Position numbers and translations under genes: made by a program
From: Desulfurellaceae bacterium
Lineage (GTDB): Bacteria; Campylobacterota_A; Desulfurellia; Desulfurellales; Hippeaceae
DNA length: 39,033 bases
Direction: 5' to 3'
Assembly (NCBI GenBank): GCA_015493995.1
Contig: WGCD01000102.1
Span: 1 to 39,033 of the forward strand
Notes under the pieces: model-generated
The model's input: only the letters and a program-made list of their open reading frames with translations
Databases searched by the model: none
What the model was told of the DNA's origin: nothing
Part shown: positions 9,250 to 17,890 of the stretch, one piece after another
How the letters are laid out: every line of letters begins with the position of its first letter
Numbering within the stretch: the first letter of the stretch is position 1

Positions 9250-9729
9250 TCACTTGATACACCTGCTTATCTTCTCAGACATAACCTTATAATCGATAAC
9301 TCCCGGTACTTTGCAAATAATTTTTCCCTTTTTGCTTATCAAAATTGATGTGGGCGTTGCCAGAATGCCGCCTATATTTCTCAACTGATTCTTGTTTGCT
9401 ATTCTGTAAATCGAATATTTAATACCCAAATCGTCTATAAAATCTTCAATATCATACCTGTCTTTACTCAAACTTACGCCGATAACAAAAATAGAGTCTT
9501 TGTATTTTTTATATATCCTGTTTATGATGGATGCTTCCTTTTCACAAGGAGGACACTGTGGATAAAAAAATACAACCAAAACAGGTTTTTTACCTATAAA
9601 ATTTGCAAGATTTGTGCTTTTTTGCTTGGAATATACACCGTTTAAATTAACATCAAAGCTGCCTGCCTTAACATTGAATACACCTACCACAAAAACCAAA
9701 ACCGCTAACAAACTCAAAATTCTTTTCAT
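9250..9729 (-). CDS. TlpA/ResA-like exported thioredoxin-fold protein
   Basis: Predicted periplasmic thiol-disulfide or peroxiredoxin-like protein of 159 residues. It has an N-terminal signal peptide (about residues 1-22), then a thioredoxin fold with the active site FFYPQCPPCEKEASII. CPPC differs from the CxxC of classical TrxA (CGPC). The downstream cis-proline is in ILATPTSILISKKG, as in TlpA/ResA proteins. Such proteins often reduce apocytochrome c or keep exported thiols reduced. It sits between glmM (15 nt) and serA (13 nt). The partner is unknown; the cytochrome c at 20509 shows that the organism matures c-type heme. Confidence 0.85.
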   Translation of the reverse strand: MKRILSLLAVLVFVVGVFNVKAGSFDVNLNGVYSKQKSTNLANFIGKKPVLVVFFYPQCPPCEKEASIINRIYKKYKDSIFVIGVSLSKDRYDIEDFIDDLGIKYSIYRIANKNQLRNIGGILATPTSILISKKGKIICKVPGVIDYKVMSEKISRCIK

Positions 9730-9744
9730 AGGGTTCTCCTTTTT

Positions 9745-11097
9745 CTAAGATAAAACTTTTTTTGCGGCTTTTTCTATGCTGCCGATACATTTGTCAATTT
9801 TAGAAAAATCGTCCGACTCAACGGTTATTCTTAAAAACGGCTCGGTGCCGGAATATCTAACAACAACCCTGCCTTTATTATCAATTAGCTTTTTAGCCTC
9901 TACTATGGCATTCTGAATCTCCTTAATATCTTCAAGAGGCGGTTTTTCTTTAACCGAAACATTTACGGTTTTTTCAGGCACTTTTTTATAATCACCGTAT
10001 AAATTAGAAAGACTTTTTCTTTTCTGCTTAACAATGGATAGAACAGCCAAAGCCGTTATAATTCCATCTCCCGTCGTATTTAAGTCGGACAACACAATAT
10101 GACCGGACTGCTCTCCGCCCAAGTTGAATCCTCCCTCTATCATTCTTTTCACTATATTTTTATCACCAACGTCAACACGCTCGAGTTTAACACCCTGTGA
10201 TGCAAGAACCTTCTCAAGCCCGTAATTTGTCATAACCGTTCCGACAACAGTATTGTTCTTTAAAATGCCTTTTTTCTTCATATCCTTAGCCAAAATGGAC
10301 AAAATAATATCCCCGTCAATCAAATTGTACCTCTCGTCAACCATAAAAACCCTGTCGCCGTCACCGTCAAACGCAATACCTACATCAGCCCTGTAAAGTT
10401 TGCTTGCCTCTATAATTGCGCTCGGGTAGGTCGAACCGCACTTTTCGTTTATGTTTATACCGTTAGGCTCGTCGTTTATTGCTATAACCTCGGCTCCGAG
10501 TTCCTCAAAAATCATAGGCGCAACCTTATATGTGGCTCCGTTAGCACAATCAAGCACAATTCTCAAACCTTCGAGGTTCATCGTATATGGCAGTGTATCT
10601 TTGGCAAACACTATGTAGCGCCCCAGCGTATCTCTTATTCTGTACGCCCTGCCTAAGTTTTTGCCAAGCTCTCCCTTGTTATCCAACTTTCCGCTAAAAA
10701 TAATATTTTCTATGCGGCTTTCAATCTCATCATCAAGTTTCAGCCCTTTGCTTGAAAAAATTTTTATACCGTTATCATCAAAAGGGTTGTGGCTTGCCGA
10801 TATAACTATTCCGGCATCCGCTCTCATACTTCTTACTAAAAAAGCAATTGCCGGAGTAGGCATAGGACCCACAAGATAGGCGTCAGCACCCATAGAGACA
10901 ACTCCGCTTGTCAAGGCGCTTTCAAGCATATAACAAGAGAGCCTCGTATCTTTACCTATAATTATTTTTTTCTTTTTGTTTTTTGTGTTGTTGCCCAAAG
11001 CATAAACAAGGGCTTTACCCAGCTTATATGCCAAGTCTCCGACCATAGGATAGACATTGGCTTTTCCCCTTATACCGTCCGTGCCAAAGAGTTTCAT
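9745..11097 (-). CDS. glmM: Phosphoglucosamine mutase
   Basis: Converts glucosamine-6-phosphate to glucosamine-1-phosphate for UDP-GlcNAc, feeding peptidoglycan and LPS. The 450-residue protein has the family's opening LFGTDGIRGKAN, the phosphoserine loop ISASHNPFDDNGIKIF near residue 100, the metal-binding loop DGDGDR, the sugar loop GGEQSGH and the phosphate loop RYSGTEPFLRITVE at the C-terminus. Its length and motifs separate it from phosphoglucomutase ManB/Pgm. Its ATG overlaps the mgtE stop by 4 nt. Confidence 0.95.
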   Translation of the reverse strand: MKLFGTDGIRGKANVYPMVGDLAYKLGKALVYALGNNTKNKKKKIIIGKDTRLSCYMLESALTSGVVSMGADAYLVGPMPTPAIAFLVRSMRADAGIVISASHNPFDDNGIKIFSSKGLKLDDEIESRIENIIFSGKLDNKGELGKNLGRAYRIRDTLGRYIVFAKDTLPYTMNLEGLRIVLDCANGATYKVAPMIFEELGAEVIAINDEPNGININEKCGSTYPSAIIEASKLYRADVGIAFDGDGDRVFMVDERYNLIDGDIILSILAKDMKKKGILKNNTVVGTVMTNYGLEKVLASQGVKLERVDVGDKNIVKRMIEGGFNLGGEQSGHIVLSDLNTTGDGIITALAVLSIVKQKRKSLSNLYGDYKKVPEKTVNVSVKEKPPLEDIKEIQNAIVEAKKLIDNKGRVVVRYSGTEPFLRITVESDDFSKIDKCIGSIEKAAKKVLS

Positions 11098-12467
11098 AAT
11101 CTAACTCCCGTATATTTTATCATCAGCGTGGCTATTAAAAGATAGATAAACAACCCCATTATATCGTTCAGTGCCGATATAAAAGGCGATGCGGCAACCG
11201 CAGGGTCAACGTTTATCTTTTTTAAACCCACAGGGAGCATAGCCCCAATCATCGTTGATAAAAACATAGATAAGAATAAAGATAGAGCCACCACAACAGC
11301 AAGATGAACGTTGTGTTGAAAAACGAATGCCATAGCAAAACCCAAAAACGAAAACAGTGCACCGATAGAAAGAGCCGTCTTTATCTGTTTTTTGATTATA
11401 ATCCATATACCGCTTTCATCGAATTTTCCGATAGCCAGAGCCCTAACGACAATTGTTTGAGACTGCTGACCGGTATTTCCTCCCAAAGCCATAATTAAAG
11501 GCATAAAAAATGACAGTGATATGGCGCTTTTCAATGTGCCGTCAAAGAATTTCAAAACACTTCCCGAAATTGATTCGCCTATCAAACTCATTATCAACCA
11601 GGGCGCTCTGTATTTAATAATGCTTAAAACGCTCACCTCTTCCATCTCGTCTTCAGATGTACCGACGAGTTTATATATATCCTCTGTGGTTTCCTCTCTT
11701 ATAACGTCAATAATATCATCAACGTTAATAACACCGACAAGTCTGTTTTTATTATCCGTAACGGGTATGGACAACAGATCGTATTTTTCGACTATCTTTG
11801 CAACCTCTTCCTGGTCCATATCTGTTCTTACAGAAATAACATTGGTATTCGTTATGGATTCTATTTTTTCGTTTTTATCAGCCGTTATCAAAGCCCTCAA
11901 CGTAACAACGCCGATAAGATGCCTGTGTTTATTTATAACATAAACATATATTATGCGTTTCTCTTTACTTGCCCTCCTGATTGCCTCAATAGCCTCTTCA
12001 ACTGTCATATCCTTATCAATGGCAAAGAAATCGGGGTTCATTATACCGCCGGCTGTATCCTCGGCATACTTAGCCAGCGTCATCATCTCTTCTTTTACTT
12101 TAGAATCGAGATGGCTTTGAACCTCTTCGGCAACCTCTTCGTCTAACTCGTCAAATATATCAACAGCCTTGTCAACCGAAATGCTCTCCAAAACCTTTGC
12201 AATCTCCTGAGGAGAGAAATTGCTCAATATATCGGCAGCAACGGAGTAGTCGTCAAGGTATTCTATGGTTTCGGCTCTTAATTTAATATCACTTATGGAT
12301 TTTATCAGCACAACCCTTTCGTCAGGAGCAAGATTTTGAGCAATCTTGGCTATATCTGCGGGGTGCAGTTTCTTTACTATATTGCAAACGTTGTCTATTG
12401 CATCTTTTCTTATAAATTTCCGTATGGTTTGCACCAAAACCTTTGTGCTGGAATGTTCTTTAGCCAT
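11094..12467 (-). CDS. mgtE: Magnesium transporter MgtE
   Basis: Mg2+ channel/transporter of 457 residues. It has the MgtE N-domain (about 1-130, helical, LHPADIAKIAQNL), two CBS domains (about 130-255, MTVEEAIEAIRRAS and RLVGVINVDDIIDVI) that sense cytosolic Mg, and five C-terminal membrane helices. The pore signature is seen in LPLIMALGGNTGQQSQTIVVRALA and INVDPAVAASPFISALNDIMGL. The ATG abuts the era stop directly. An Mg2+-uptake gene inside an era/rnc/glmM operon is uncommon, but both RNase III and GTPases need Mg2+. Confidence 0.95.
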   Translation of the reverse strand: MAKEHSSTKVLVQTIRKFIRKDAIDNVCNIVKKLHPADIAKIAQNLAPDERVVLIKSISDIKLRAETIEYLDDYSVAADILSNFSPQEIAKVLESISVDKAVDIFDELDEEVAEEVQSHLDSKVKEEMMTLAKYAEDTAGGIMNPDFFAIDKDMTVEEAIEAIRRASKEKRIIYVYVINKHRHLIGVVTLRALITADKNEKIESITNTNVISVRTDMDQEEVAKIVEKYDLLSIPVTDNKNRLVGVINVDDIIDVIREETTEDIYKLVGTSEDEMEEVSVLSIIKYRAPWLIMSLIGESISGSVLKFFDGTLKSAISLSFFMPLIMALGGNTGQQSQTIVVRALAIGKFDESGIWIIIKKQIKTALSIGALFSFLGFAMAFVFQHNVHLAVVVALSLFLSMFLSTMIGAMLPVGLKKINVDPAVAASPFISALNDIMGLFIYLLIATLMIKYTGVRL

Positions 12468-13361
12468 TTAATACCTTGGATTCATATACTCTTTAATTGC
12501 TTTTTCCTTCTTTGTCCAATTTTCCTTAACCTTAACCCACAACTCCAAAAACACCCTGCTGTCCAAAAAATTCTCTATATCAATCCTGGCAAGTTTTCCT
12601 ATCTCTTTAATTAACTTACCATCTTTCCCTATGACTATCATCTTTTGCGTTTTTCTTTCAACTATTATTGTCGCTTTGATGTAGTAAATCCCCTTTTCTT
12701 GCCTGTACTTCATCTCATCAACAACAACGGCTATATGGTAGGGTACCTCTTTTGCAACAAGGTTCATTATCTTTTCCCTGATAATTTCAGAGATAATAAA
12801 TCTCTCTGTCTCCGTGCTTATTATGTCGTCTTCGTAGTACCTCGGACCCTCTTCAAGCAAAGAAAGCAGGGCGGTGAGAATCTTTTCTTTGGCATCAGCG
12901 GAAGATGTCAACGACGTTTCTATAATTTCATCAAACTCTACAATTTCCGTAAATCTGTTTTTAATCTCTTCAATACGCTTTCTGTCCATCAAATCTATTT
13001 TATTTATCACAAGCAGGGATTTCTTATTTTTGGAGGCTATCTTTCTTAAATACTCCTCCATAATGTCATCTATCGTTCCCTGATTATCCGTTATGACAAG
13101 TGCAACATCGAAATCATCAATAGCCTCGTCTATATACTTAATCATTGCCTCATTTAATTTTTTTTGCGACCTGTGTATGCCCGGTGTATCTACAAAGACA
13201 ATCTGGTATTCATCCGTAGTCAAAATACCCCTGACAGATTTTCTTGTAGCTTGCGGCTTATGTGACACTATTGCTATCTTCTCACCGATTAAAAGGTTTA
13301 ACAGCGTTGATTTTCCGACATTGGGTTTTCCTATAATAGCAACAAATCCCGATTTAAACAT
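12468..13361 (-). CDS. era: GTPase Era
   Basis: Essential GTPase that assists 30S ribosome maturation at the 16S rRNA 3' end. The 297-residue protein has G1 GKPNVGKSTLLN, the G2 region ATRKSVRGI, G3 DTPGIH, G4 NKID and a G5-like TSLTSSAD. A C-terminal KH domain (KMIVIGKDGKLIKEIGKLARIDIE) binds the anti-SD end of 16S rRNA. It follows rnc with an 8-nt overlap, the common rnc-era pairing. Confidence 0.96.
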   Translation of the reverse strand: MFKSGFVAIIGKPNVGKSTLLNLLIGEKIAIVSHKPQATRKSVRGILTTDEYQIVFVDTPGIHRSQKKLNEAMIKYIDEAIDDFDVALVITDNQGTIDDIMEEYLRKIASKNKKSLLVINKIDLMDRKRIEEIKNRFTEIVEFDEIIETSLTSSADAKEKILTALLSLLEEGPRYYEDDIISTETERFIISEIIREKIMNLVAKEVPYHIAVVVDEMKYRQEKGIYYIKATIIVERKTQKMIVIGKDGKLIKEIGKLARIDIENFLDSRVFLELWVKVKENWTKKEKAIKEYMNPRY

Positions 13362-14034
13362 CTCTTTTTTCTATCCTCTCTATGGCTTTTTTGGCAGCTT
13401 CTTTTTCAGCTTCTTTTTTACTTTTTCCGACTCCTTTTCCGTAACTCACACCGTCAATAAAAACTTCGCAGTGAAATGTTTTATTGTGCTCCACACCGAG
13501 TTCTTTTATAATTTTGTACTCAGGAAGGCATGAGAACCTCTTTTGAGTCAACTCCTGGAGATAGGTTTTGTGGTCGAAAATCATGCCTGTTTCAACAATC
13601 TTATCTATTGTATCAGAAAGTTGGCTAATAACAAAGCCCCTTGCGTCGTCTAACCCGCCGTCCGAATAAATTGCACCGACCAAAGCCTCAAAGGTGTTTT
13701 CAAGAATGCTCCTGTTATACATAATGCCCTCTTTTTGCTCGCTTTTACCGACAAATATATAACGGTACATCTCAAGCCTTGTTGCAATAGAAGACAGCAC
13801 CTCGGTGTTTACCGTTGCGGCTCTGATTTTTGACAACCTTCCTTCGTCGGTATTTCTGTATTTGTCAATTAAATATTCCGTAACTATTAACTCCAAAACG
13901 GCATCACCCAGAAACTCCAATCTCTCGTTGGAGTCATTTTTATTCCTTACACTTGACTTATGGGTCAATGCTTTTTTTAACAGTTCCTCATTTTTAAACC
14001 TATACCCTATAACTTTTTGCAGCTCTCTCATCAC
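13354..14034 (-). CDS. rnc: Ribonuclease III
   Basis: Cleaves double-stranded RNA, notably rRNA precursors. The 226-residue protein has the catalytic signature NERLEFLGDAVLELIVTEYL (residues about 38-57) and the second acidic cluster ENTFEALVGAIYSDGG, followed by a dsRNA-binding domain (HKTYLQELTQKRF ... GKSKKEAEKEAAKKAIE). It overlaps cysK upstream by 4 nt and era downstream by 8 nt. Confidence 0.96.
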   Translation of the reverse strand: MMRELQKVIGYRFKNEELLKKALTHKSSVRNKNDSNERLEFLGDAVLELIVTEYLIDKYRNTDEGRLSKIRAATVNTEVLSSIATRLEMYRYIFVGKSEQKEGIMYNRSILENTFEALVGAIYSDGGLDDARGFVISQLSDTIDKIVETGMIFDHKTYLQELTQKRFSCLPEYKIIKELGVEHNKTFHCEVFIDGVSYGKGVGKSKKEAEKEAAKKAIERIEKRDV

Positions 14035-14876
14035 ACATACCTATCCATAGAATCGGCAAATATTGTTACAACATTGGATTTTTGATACCTCAAGCGGATT
14101 TTTGATGCGGCGAAATAGGCTGCACCGCTTGAAATTCCTGCAAATATACCCTCTTTTTTCACAAGCGTTTGTTGATAATCCAAAGCCTCCTCGTCACTCA
14201 CAACAACAATGTCATCAACCAAACTCATATCCATAACATCAGGCAAAAAGCCGGCTCCGATACCCTGAATTTTATGTGCTCCCGATTTTCCCAGACTTAA
14301 AAACGGACTGGATTTCGGCTCAACCGCAATTGCTTTTAGGTTTGGATTCTTATCCTTCAGATATCTTGTAACACCGCTGAAGGTACCGCCTGTTCCGACG
14401 CAGCAAACAAATATATCAACACTGCCGAGCTGTTTATAAATTTCCACAGCAGTCGTTTCTTTGTGTACGGCAGGATTTAGTGGGTTTGAAAACTGATTTG
14501 GCATAAAAAACCCCTCTTTCTCCAAATCCTTTGCTGTTTCAACAGACAAAGCCATCCCGCCTTTTTCATCTGTCAAAATTACCTCTGCACCGAACGACTC
14601 CATTATTGCCACCCTTTGCGGACTTAAATTCTCAGGCATAACAATCGTCACGGGTATCTCGTAATACGCTCCCAAAAAAGCCAAAGAAATCCCAGTATTT
14701 CCGCTTGTAGGCTCAACTATCCCCTTATCTGAAATTTTATCTAAGACATTTTTTAACATCGAGTATGCGGTTCTATCTTTAATAGAGCCCGTAGGATTGA
14801 ACATCTCAAGCTTGGCAAATATCCCGTTTTTCAGCTTTACAAGTGGTGTGTTTCCTATTGCATCAATAATATTCAA
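14031..14876 (-). CDS. Cysteine synthase (O-acetylserine sulfhydrylase, CysK/CysM family)
   Basis: PLP-dependent beta-replacement enzyme that makes cysteine from O-acetylserine and sulfide. The 281-residue protein has NTPLVKL, the PLP-lysine motif NPTGSIKDRTAY, the substrate loop PTSGNTGIS, the phosphate loop VGTGGTFSGV and GIGAGFLPDVM. It is slightly shorter than typical CysK (about 300-310), but the C-terminal GISSGAAYFAA and FADSMDRYV are present, so it is complete and compact. CysK and CysM cannot be separated safely. It overlaps nadB and rnc by 4 nt each. Confidence 0.88.
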   Translation of the reverse strand: MNIIDAIGNTPLVKLKNGIFAKLEMFNPTGSIKDRTAYSMLKNVLDKISDKGIVEPTSGNTGISLAFLGAYYEIPVTIVMPENLSPQRVAIMESFGAEVILTDEKGGMALSVETAKDLEKEGFFMPNQFSNPLNPAVHKETTAVEIYKQLGSVDIFVCCVGTGGTFSGVTRYLKDKNPNLKAIAVEPKSSPFLSLGKSGAHKIQGIGAGFLPDVMDMSLVDDIVVVSDEEALDYQQTLVKKEGIFAGISSGAAYFAASKIRLRYQKSNVVTIFADSMDRYV

Positions 14877-16432
14877 AACAGCTCCCCCAAATCTTTTCTA
14901 TTCACACTGATGTGTTTAGTATTGTCGTATTTATGCGGTGTATCTATACAGTAGTGAGCACCTACGCTGCCCTTTCTCTCCAGTGCACTGTAGGCTATTA
15001 CAACGGAAATCAAGGCAATATTTCTCAACTCTATTCCCTCTTTACAGCAGTATCTCTTGTTGTATTTCAAAAACATACCGCTTGCACACTCCGCCATTTC
15101 CTTCATATCGTTTATGCTTCTGACAACACCGAGCCGCTCCCACAATTTTTCTTTTATATCATCAATCTTTTTTCTCATAGCTTCGGTATCGTCACACTCC
15201 TCGCACCCAAAACGAGCGGTATCAGAGGGTTTAAAGTCAAAGGATTTAACATATAAACCTGCACTCTCAGCCGCTCTGTTTCCGAAAACAAGCCCCTCCA
15301 AAATCGAGTTGCTTGCCAATCGATTTGCTCCGTGAACACCGTTACACGCCACTTCGCCTGCCGCAAAAAGTCCGTCTATATCGGTCTTTGCAAATATGTC
15401 CGTTTTTACTCCGCCCATAGTGTAGTGCGCAGCGGGAGCAACAGGTACAGCCTCCTTTGTTATATCTAATCCGTATTTTAAACACTCAGCATAGATTGTC
15501 GGAAATCTCGACTTGACAAATTCCGCCCCCATCCGACTCGTATCAAGATATACCTTATCTATTGAGCGCTTCTTCATCTCAAAAACTATGGAACGGGCAA
15601 CAACATCCCTTGGAGCTAACTCTTTAAGTCTGTGATACTTTTCCATAAATCTCTCGCCCTTATCGTTTATCAAAACGGCTCCCTCGCCTCTCATAGATTC
15701 ACTCAATAAAAATTGCGGTGCGTTGTATCTTTTTAAAGCTGTCGGGTGGAACTGAACAAACTCCATATCCTCTAAGGTTGCCCCTGCTAAAAATGCGGAT
15801 ACTATTCCGTCTCCCGTTGTAACGGAAGGGTTTGTCGTGTTTTTGTATATAGCTGCATAACCACCGCTTGTTAAAATTACTGCGGAGGTATCAACCGTTT
15901 CATATTTATTTGTTTTTGTGTTTAAAAATTCAACCTGTTTAATATGTCCGTCTTCTGTGACAAGATTGACCAGCATCCTGTTTTCAAACAGCTCATAATT
16001 TTTGTAGGTTTTAAGTTTTTCAACAAGCGCCCTTTCAACCTCGTGTCCCGTCGCATCTCCCAATGCGTGCAGGATTCTGTTTGTCGAGTGGGCAGCCTCT
16101 TTTGTAAAATCCAGCTCTCCTTTATCATTTCTATCAAAGTTAGCGCCCCACTCCATAAGCTCTTTAATCCTTTTAGGACCTTCTTTAACCAAAACTTCCA
16201 CCGCATCTTTTCTGCAAAGACCGGCACCGGCATTCAACGTATCCCGGATATGACTATCTATGCTATCCCCTTCTTGCAAAACTACTGCTACTCCGCCTTG
16301 GGCTTTATCGGTATTGCAAAGCATCAATTCGCCCTTAGTAAAAATCTTTACATAGAAGCCTTCTTCCAATAAACCTATGGCGGCTCTCAAACCTGCAACG
16401 CCGCTTCCTATAACTGTTATGGGTCTATGCAT
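14873..16432 (-). CDS. nadB: L-aspartate oxidase
   Basis: FAD enzyme that oxidises aspartate to iminoaspartate, the first step of de novo NAD synthesis. In anaerobes fumarate can be the electron acceptor. The 519-residue protein has the FAD dinucleotide fold ITVIGSGVAGLRAA at residues 5-18, the TDKAQGGVAVVL segment, HPTAL, ARDVVARSI and AAHYTMGGVKTD, with the flavin region HGANRLASNSILEGLVFG. It lacks the His needed for covalent flavin in SdhA, supporting NadB over succinate dehydrogenase. nadA and nadC are not here. The Shine-Dalgarno (AGGAG) overlaps the stop of the small lipoprotein gene just upstream. Confidence 0.93.
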   Translation of the reverse strand: MHRPITVIGSGVAGLRAAIGLLEEGFYVKIFTKGELMLCNTDKAQGGVAVVLQEGDSIDSHIRDTLNAGAGLCRKDAVEVLVKEGPKRIKELMEWGANFDRNDKGELDFTKEAAHSTNRILHALGDATGHEVERALVEKLKTYKNYELFENRMLVNLVTEDGHIKQVEFLNTKTNKYETVDTSAVILTSGGYAAIYKNTTNPSVTTGDGIVSAFLAGATLEDMEFVQFHPTALKRYNAPQFLLSESMRGEGAVLINDKGERFMEKYHRLKELAPRDVVARSIVFEMKKRSIDKVYLDTSRMGAEFVKSRFPTIYAECLKYGLDITKEAVPVAPAAHYTMGGVKTDIFAKTDIDGLFAAGEVACNGVHGANRLASNSILEGLVFGNRAAESAGLYVKSFDFKPSDTARFGCEECDDTEAMRKKIDDIKEKLWERLGVVRSINDMKEMAECASGMFLKYNKRYCCKEGIELRNIALISVVIAYSALERKGSVGAHYCIDTPHKYDNTKHISVNRKDLGELF

Positions 16433-16442
16433 TTACAATCTC

Positions 16443-16556
16443 CTAAAAAGCTATAAACGTATGATTCGCAGGCGGTTTTATATTCGTTTTGTGTCCGCAT
16501 CCGTATAAAGAGGCTGATAATATAACAACCGCAACAAAAAACAATAATTTTTTCAT
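16443..16556 (-). CDS. Small lipoprotein, LptM (YifL)-like, 37 residues
   Basis: Too short for the ORF track. It translates to a lipoprotein signal peptide (MKKLLFFVAVVILSASLYGC) with lipobox LYGC, Cys at residue 20, then GHKTNIKPPANHTFIAF. The GCGxK...PP pattern after the lipobox matches the small lipoproteins of the LptM/YifL type, which assist LptD assembly in E. coli; that function here is inference. The stop TAG is part of the nadB Shine-Dalgarno, so it is the first gene of the nadB-serA operon. No Shine-Dalgarno is visible, and a promoter places the RNA start only a few nt before the ATG. Confidence 0.65.
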   Translation of the reverse strand: MKKLLFFVAVVILSASLYGCGHKTNIKPPANHTFIAF

Positions 16557-16568
16557 ATTGCACAATCT

Positions 16569-16598
16569 ATTATAAATCTTTTTTAAAATCAATATTAA
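16569..16598 (-). promoter_or_regulatory. Predicted promoter for the lipoprotein-nadB-serA operon
   Basis: The minus strand has TTAATA, an 18-nt spacer and a perfect TATAAT. The expected RNA start is about 6 nt before the ATG at 16556, which would give an almost leaderless message. Confidence 0.55.
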
Positions 16599-16627
16599 AA
16601 ACAGCCTATAAAAACCGTTTTTTAATA

Positions 16628-16641
16628 AGCTGTCGATAGCT
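16628..16641. promoter_or_regulatory. Palindrome in divergent intergenic region (candidate operator)
   Basis: AGCTGTCGATAGCT is a 14-bp palindrome with one mismatched pair. It lies 1 nt upstream of the -35 box of the ferredoxin promoter and about 30 nt behind the -35 box of the divergent lipoprotein promoter, a position suited to an activator or repressor. No regulator is recognised in the window. Confidence 0.3.
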
Positions 16642-16642
16642 G

Positions 16643-16671
16643 TTGATGTTTTTCTGTTTTTGGTTTATAGT
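16643..16671 (+). promoter_or_regulatory. Predicted promoter for the ferredoxin gene
   Basis: TTGATG, a 17-nt spacer and TATAGT are followed by AAGGAG (16681-16686) and an ATG at 16694. This arrangement also shows that the ATG at 16643, the start of the ORF-track entry, lies at the promoter's -35 box and is not the real start. Confidence 0.55.
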
Positions 16672-16693
16672 TTTTTTAGCAAGGAGAACAAGT

Positions 16694-17698
16694 ATGGATT
16701 TTGTAAACTGCATAAGCATAGGAATAACCAAAGAAAGATGTATAAGGGGAACATTTTCAAAAAGCCACTGCAGGGATTGCGAAGATATATGTATTGTCGA
16801 TGCAGTAGTGTTTTCTCCAGAACCTTCGATTAATAAAAATATCTGTATCAAATGCTCCCTGTGTTATTCCGCCTGCAAATTCTCCGCGATAAACATAAAA
16901 AAAGACAACAAACAACTGTTGGAAGAAACAAAAGAAAATAAAGAAATCGATATAGGTTGCATATTCTCAAATTCAAAAATAAAAATAACCTGCCTGTCGA
17001 GAATAACAGAGGATGTGCTCATAAACTGGTTTAAAGAAAGCAAATCCGTAACACTAAAAAGGGGGAATTGCAAAACCTGCAAGTTCAAAAAAACGTTGAG
17101 CTACTTCAACGAAAGTTTTAAAAAATCGATTATTTTGGCTAAATCAACGGGCATTAAACCCGACATCAAGATAAAAACCGAAAAAGGCAGTAAGGTTTAT
17201 ATACCCAAAGAAAGCGTATCAAGAAGAAGTATGTTTTCTTCTTTGGGCATCACACCGCCACGTTCTCTGCCTAAACGCGATATCTTAATAAAAGCGGTTT
17301 CTCAACCTGTAATAAACGACACACCGTATGCAGATAGCGCAAAGATAACCATAGACTCAAGTTGTACGCTTTGCGGGGTTTGCTCTCACATCTGCCCCGT
17401 CAATGCAATTACAATAGTTAAAGACGATAAAAAAGGCTACATATTCTTTTCTCCGAGTCTGTGTATAAACTGTAAAGAGTGTGAAGAGGCTTGTATATAC
17501 AAATCGATATCGGTTGAGACGCAAACTGTCTCCTCAATTACCTCAAAACCCAAAAAGGTGTTTGAAGCAGCAAAAAAGGTGTGTTCGGAGTGCAAAAAAG
17601 AGTTTTACAGCGCAGACGAAGATACAGATATTTGCCACGTATGCAGGGTTAAAGATGACAGCAAACAGCAGTTTCTGAATTTTTTAAAGAACCTTTAA
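16694..17698 (+). CDS. Polyferredoxin-like protein (multiple [4Fe-4S] clusters) next to TorA
   Basis: Cytoplasmic iron-sulfur protein of 334 residues, counted from the ATG preceded by AAGGAG. Cysteines fall in groups: C16/C26/C29/C33 and C51-x2-C54-x2-C57-x3-C61 at the N-terminus; C100 and C126/C129 in the middle; two classical CxxCxxCxxxC ferredoxin sets at 224-234 and 257-267; and a CxxC...CxxC zinc-ribbon-like pair at 297/300 and 314/317. A basic SRRSMF stretch sits at about 176-181, internal and so not an export signal. NapF-like and related accessory ferredoxins support molybdoenzymes, and the adjacent torA suggests a role in its maturation or electron supply. The exact family is unrecognised. 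Confidence 0.75.
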   Translation: MDFVNCISIGITKERCIRGTFSKSHCRDCEDICIVDAVVFSPEPSINKNICIKCSLCYSACKFSAINIKKDNKQLLEETKENKEIDIGCIFSNSKIKITCLSRITEDVLINWFKESKSVTLKRGNCKTCKFKKTLSYFNESFKKSIILAKSTGIKPDIKIKTEKGSKVYIPKESVSRRSMFSSLGITPPRSLPKRDILIKAVSQPVINDTPYADSAKITIDSSCTLCGVCSHICPVNAITIVKDDKKGYIFFSPSLCINCKECEEACIYKSISVETQTVSSITSKPKKVFEAAKKVCSECKKEFYSADEDTDICHVCRVKDDSKQQFLNFLKNL

Positions 17699-17788
17699 AA
17701 ATCCCTGTAAAAAACATAAAATTAAATACATATTAGAATAATAACATTTTATAGAATACTTAAAAATACTTTACATAGGAAGCAATAT

Positions 17789-17881
17789 ATGATAATAATT
17801 AAAACTATGAGACAAATCTTGGAAAAAAGGTATGGCGGGTATTGTTTTATGAAAAAATGGGTGCCGGAATGTATATCGTAA
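17789..17881 (+). CDS. Possible small ORF (30 aa) upstream of torA
   Basis: ATG preceded by AGGAAG with a 6-nt spacer opens a 30-codon ORF ending KRYGGYCFMKKWVPECIS. An in-frame ATG also occurs at 17807. Its core YGGYCFMKKWV aligns codon by codon with YRGLGFLKKWI of the next small ORF. No family is recognised. It may be a leader peptide, a small protein or a decayed duplicate. Confidence 0.3.
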   Translation: MIIIKTMRQILEKRYGGYCFMKKWVPECIS

Positions 17882-17890
17882 AATTTTTTA

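Noticed and set aside
14873-16432. Succinate dehydrogenase/fumarate reductase flavoprotein
   Set aside because: Sequence and context (no sdhB/C) support NadB.
16643-16693. 17-residue N-terminal extension of the ferredoxin (MMFFCFWFIVFLARRTS)
   Set aside because: It overlaps the predicted promoter, while ATG 16694 has an AAGGAG ribosome site. The hydrophobic extension is not a signal peptide of a plausible periplasmic protein.
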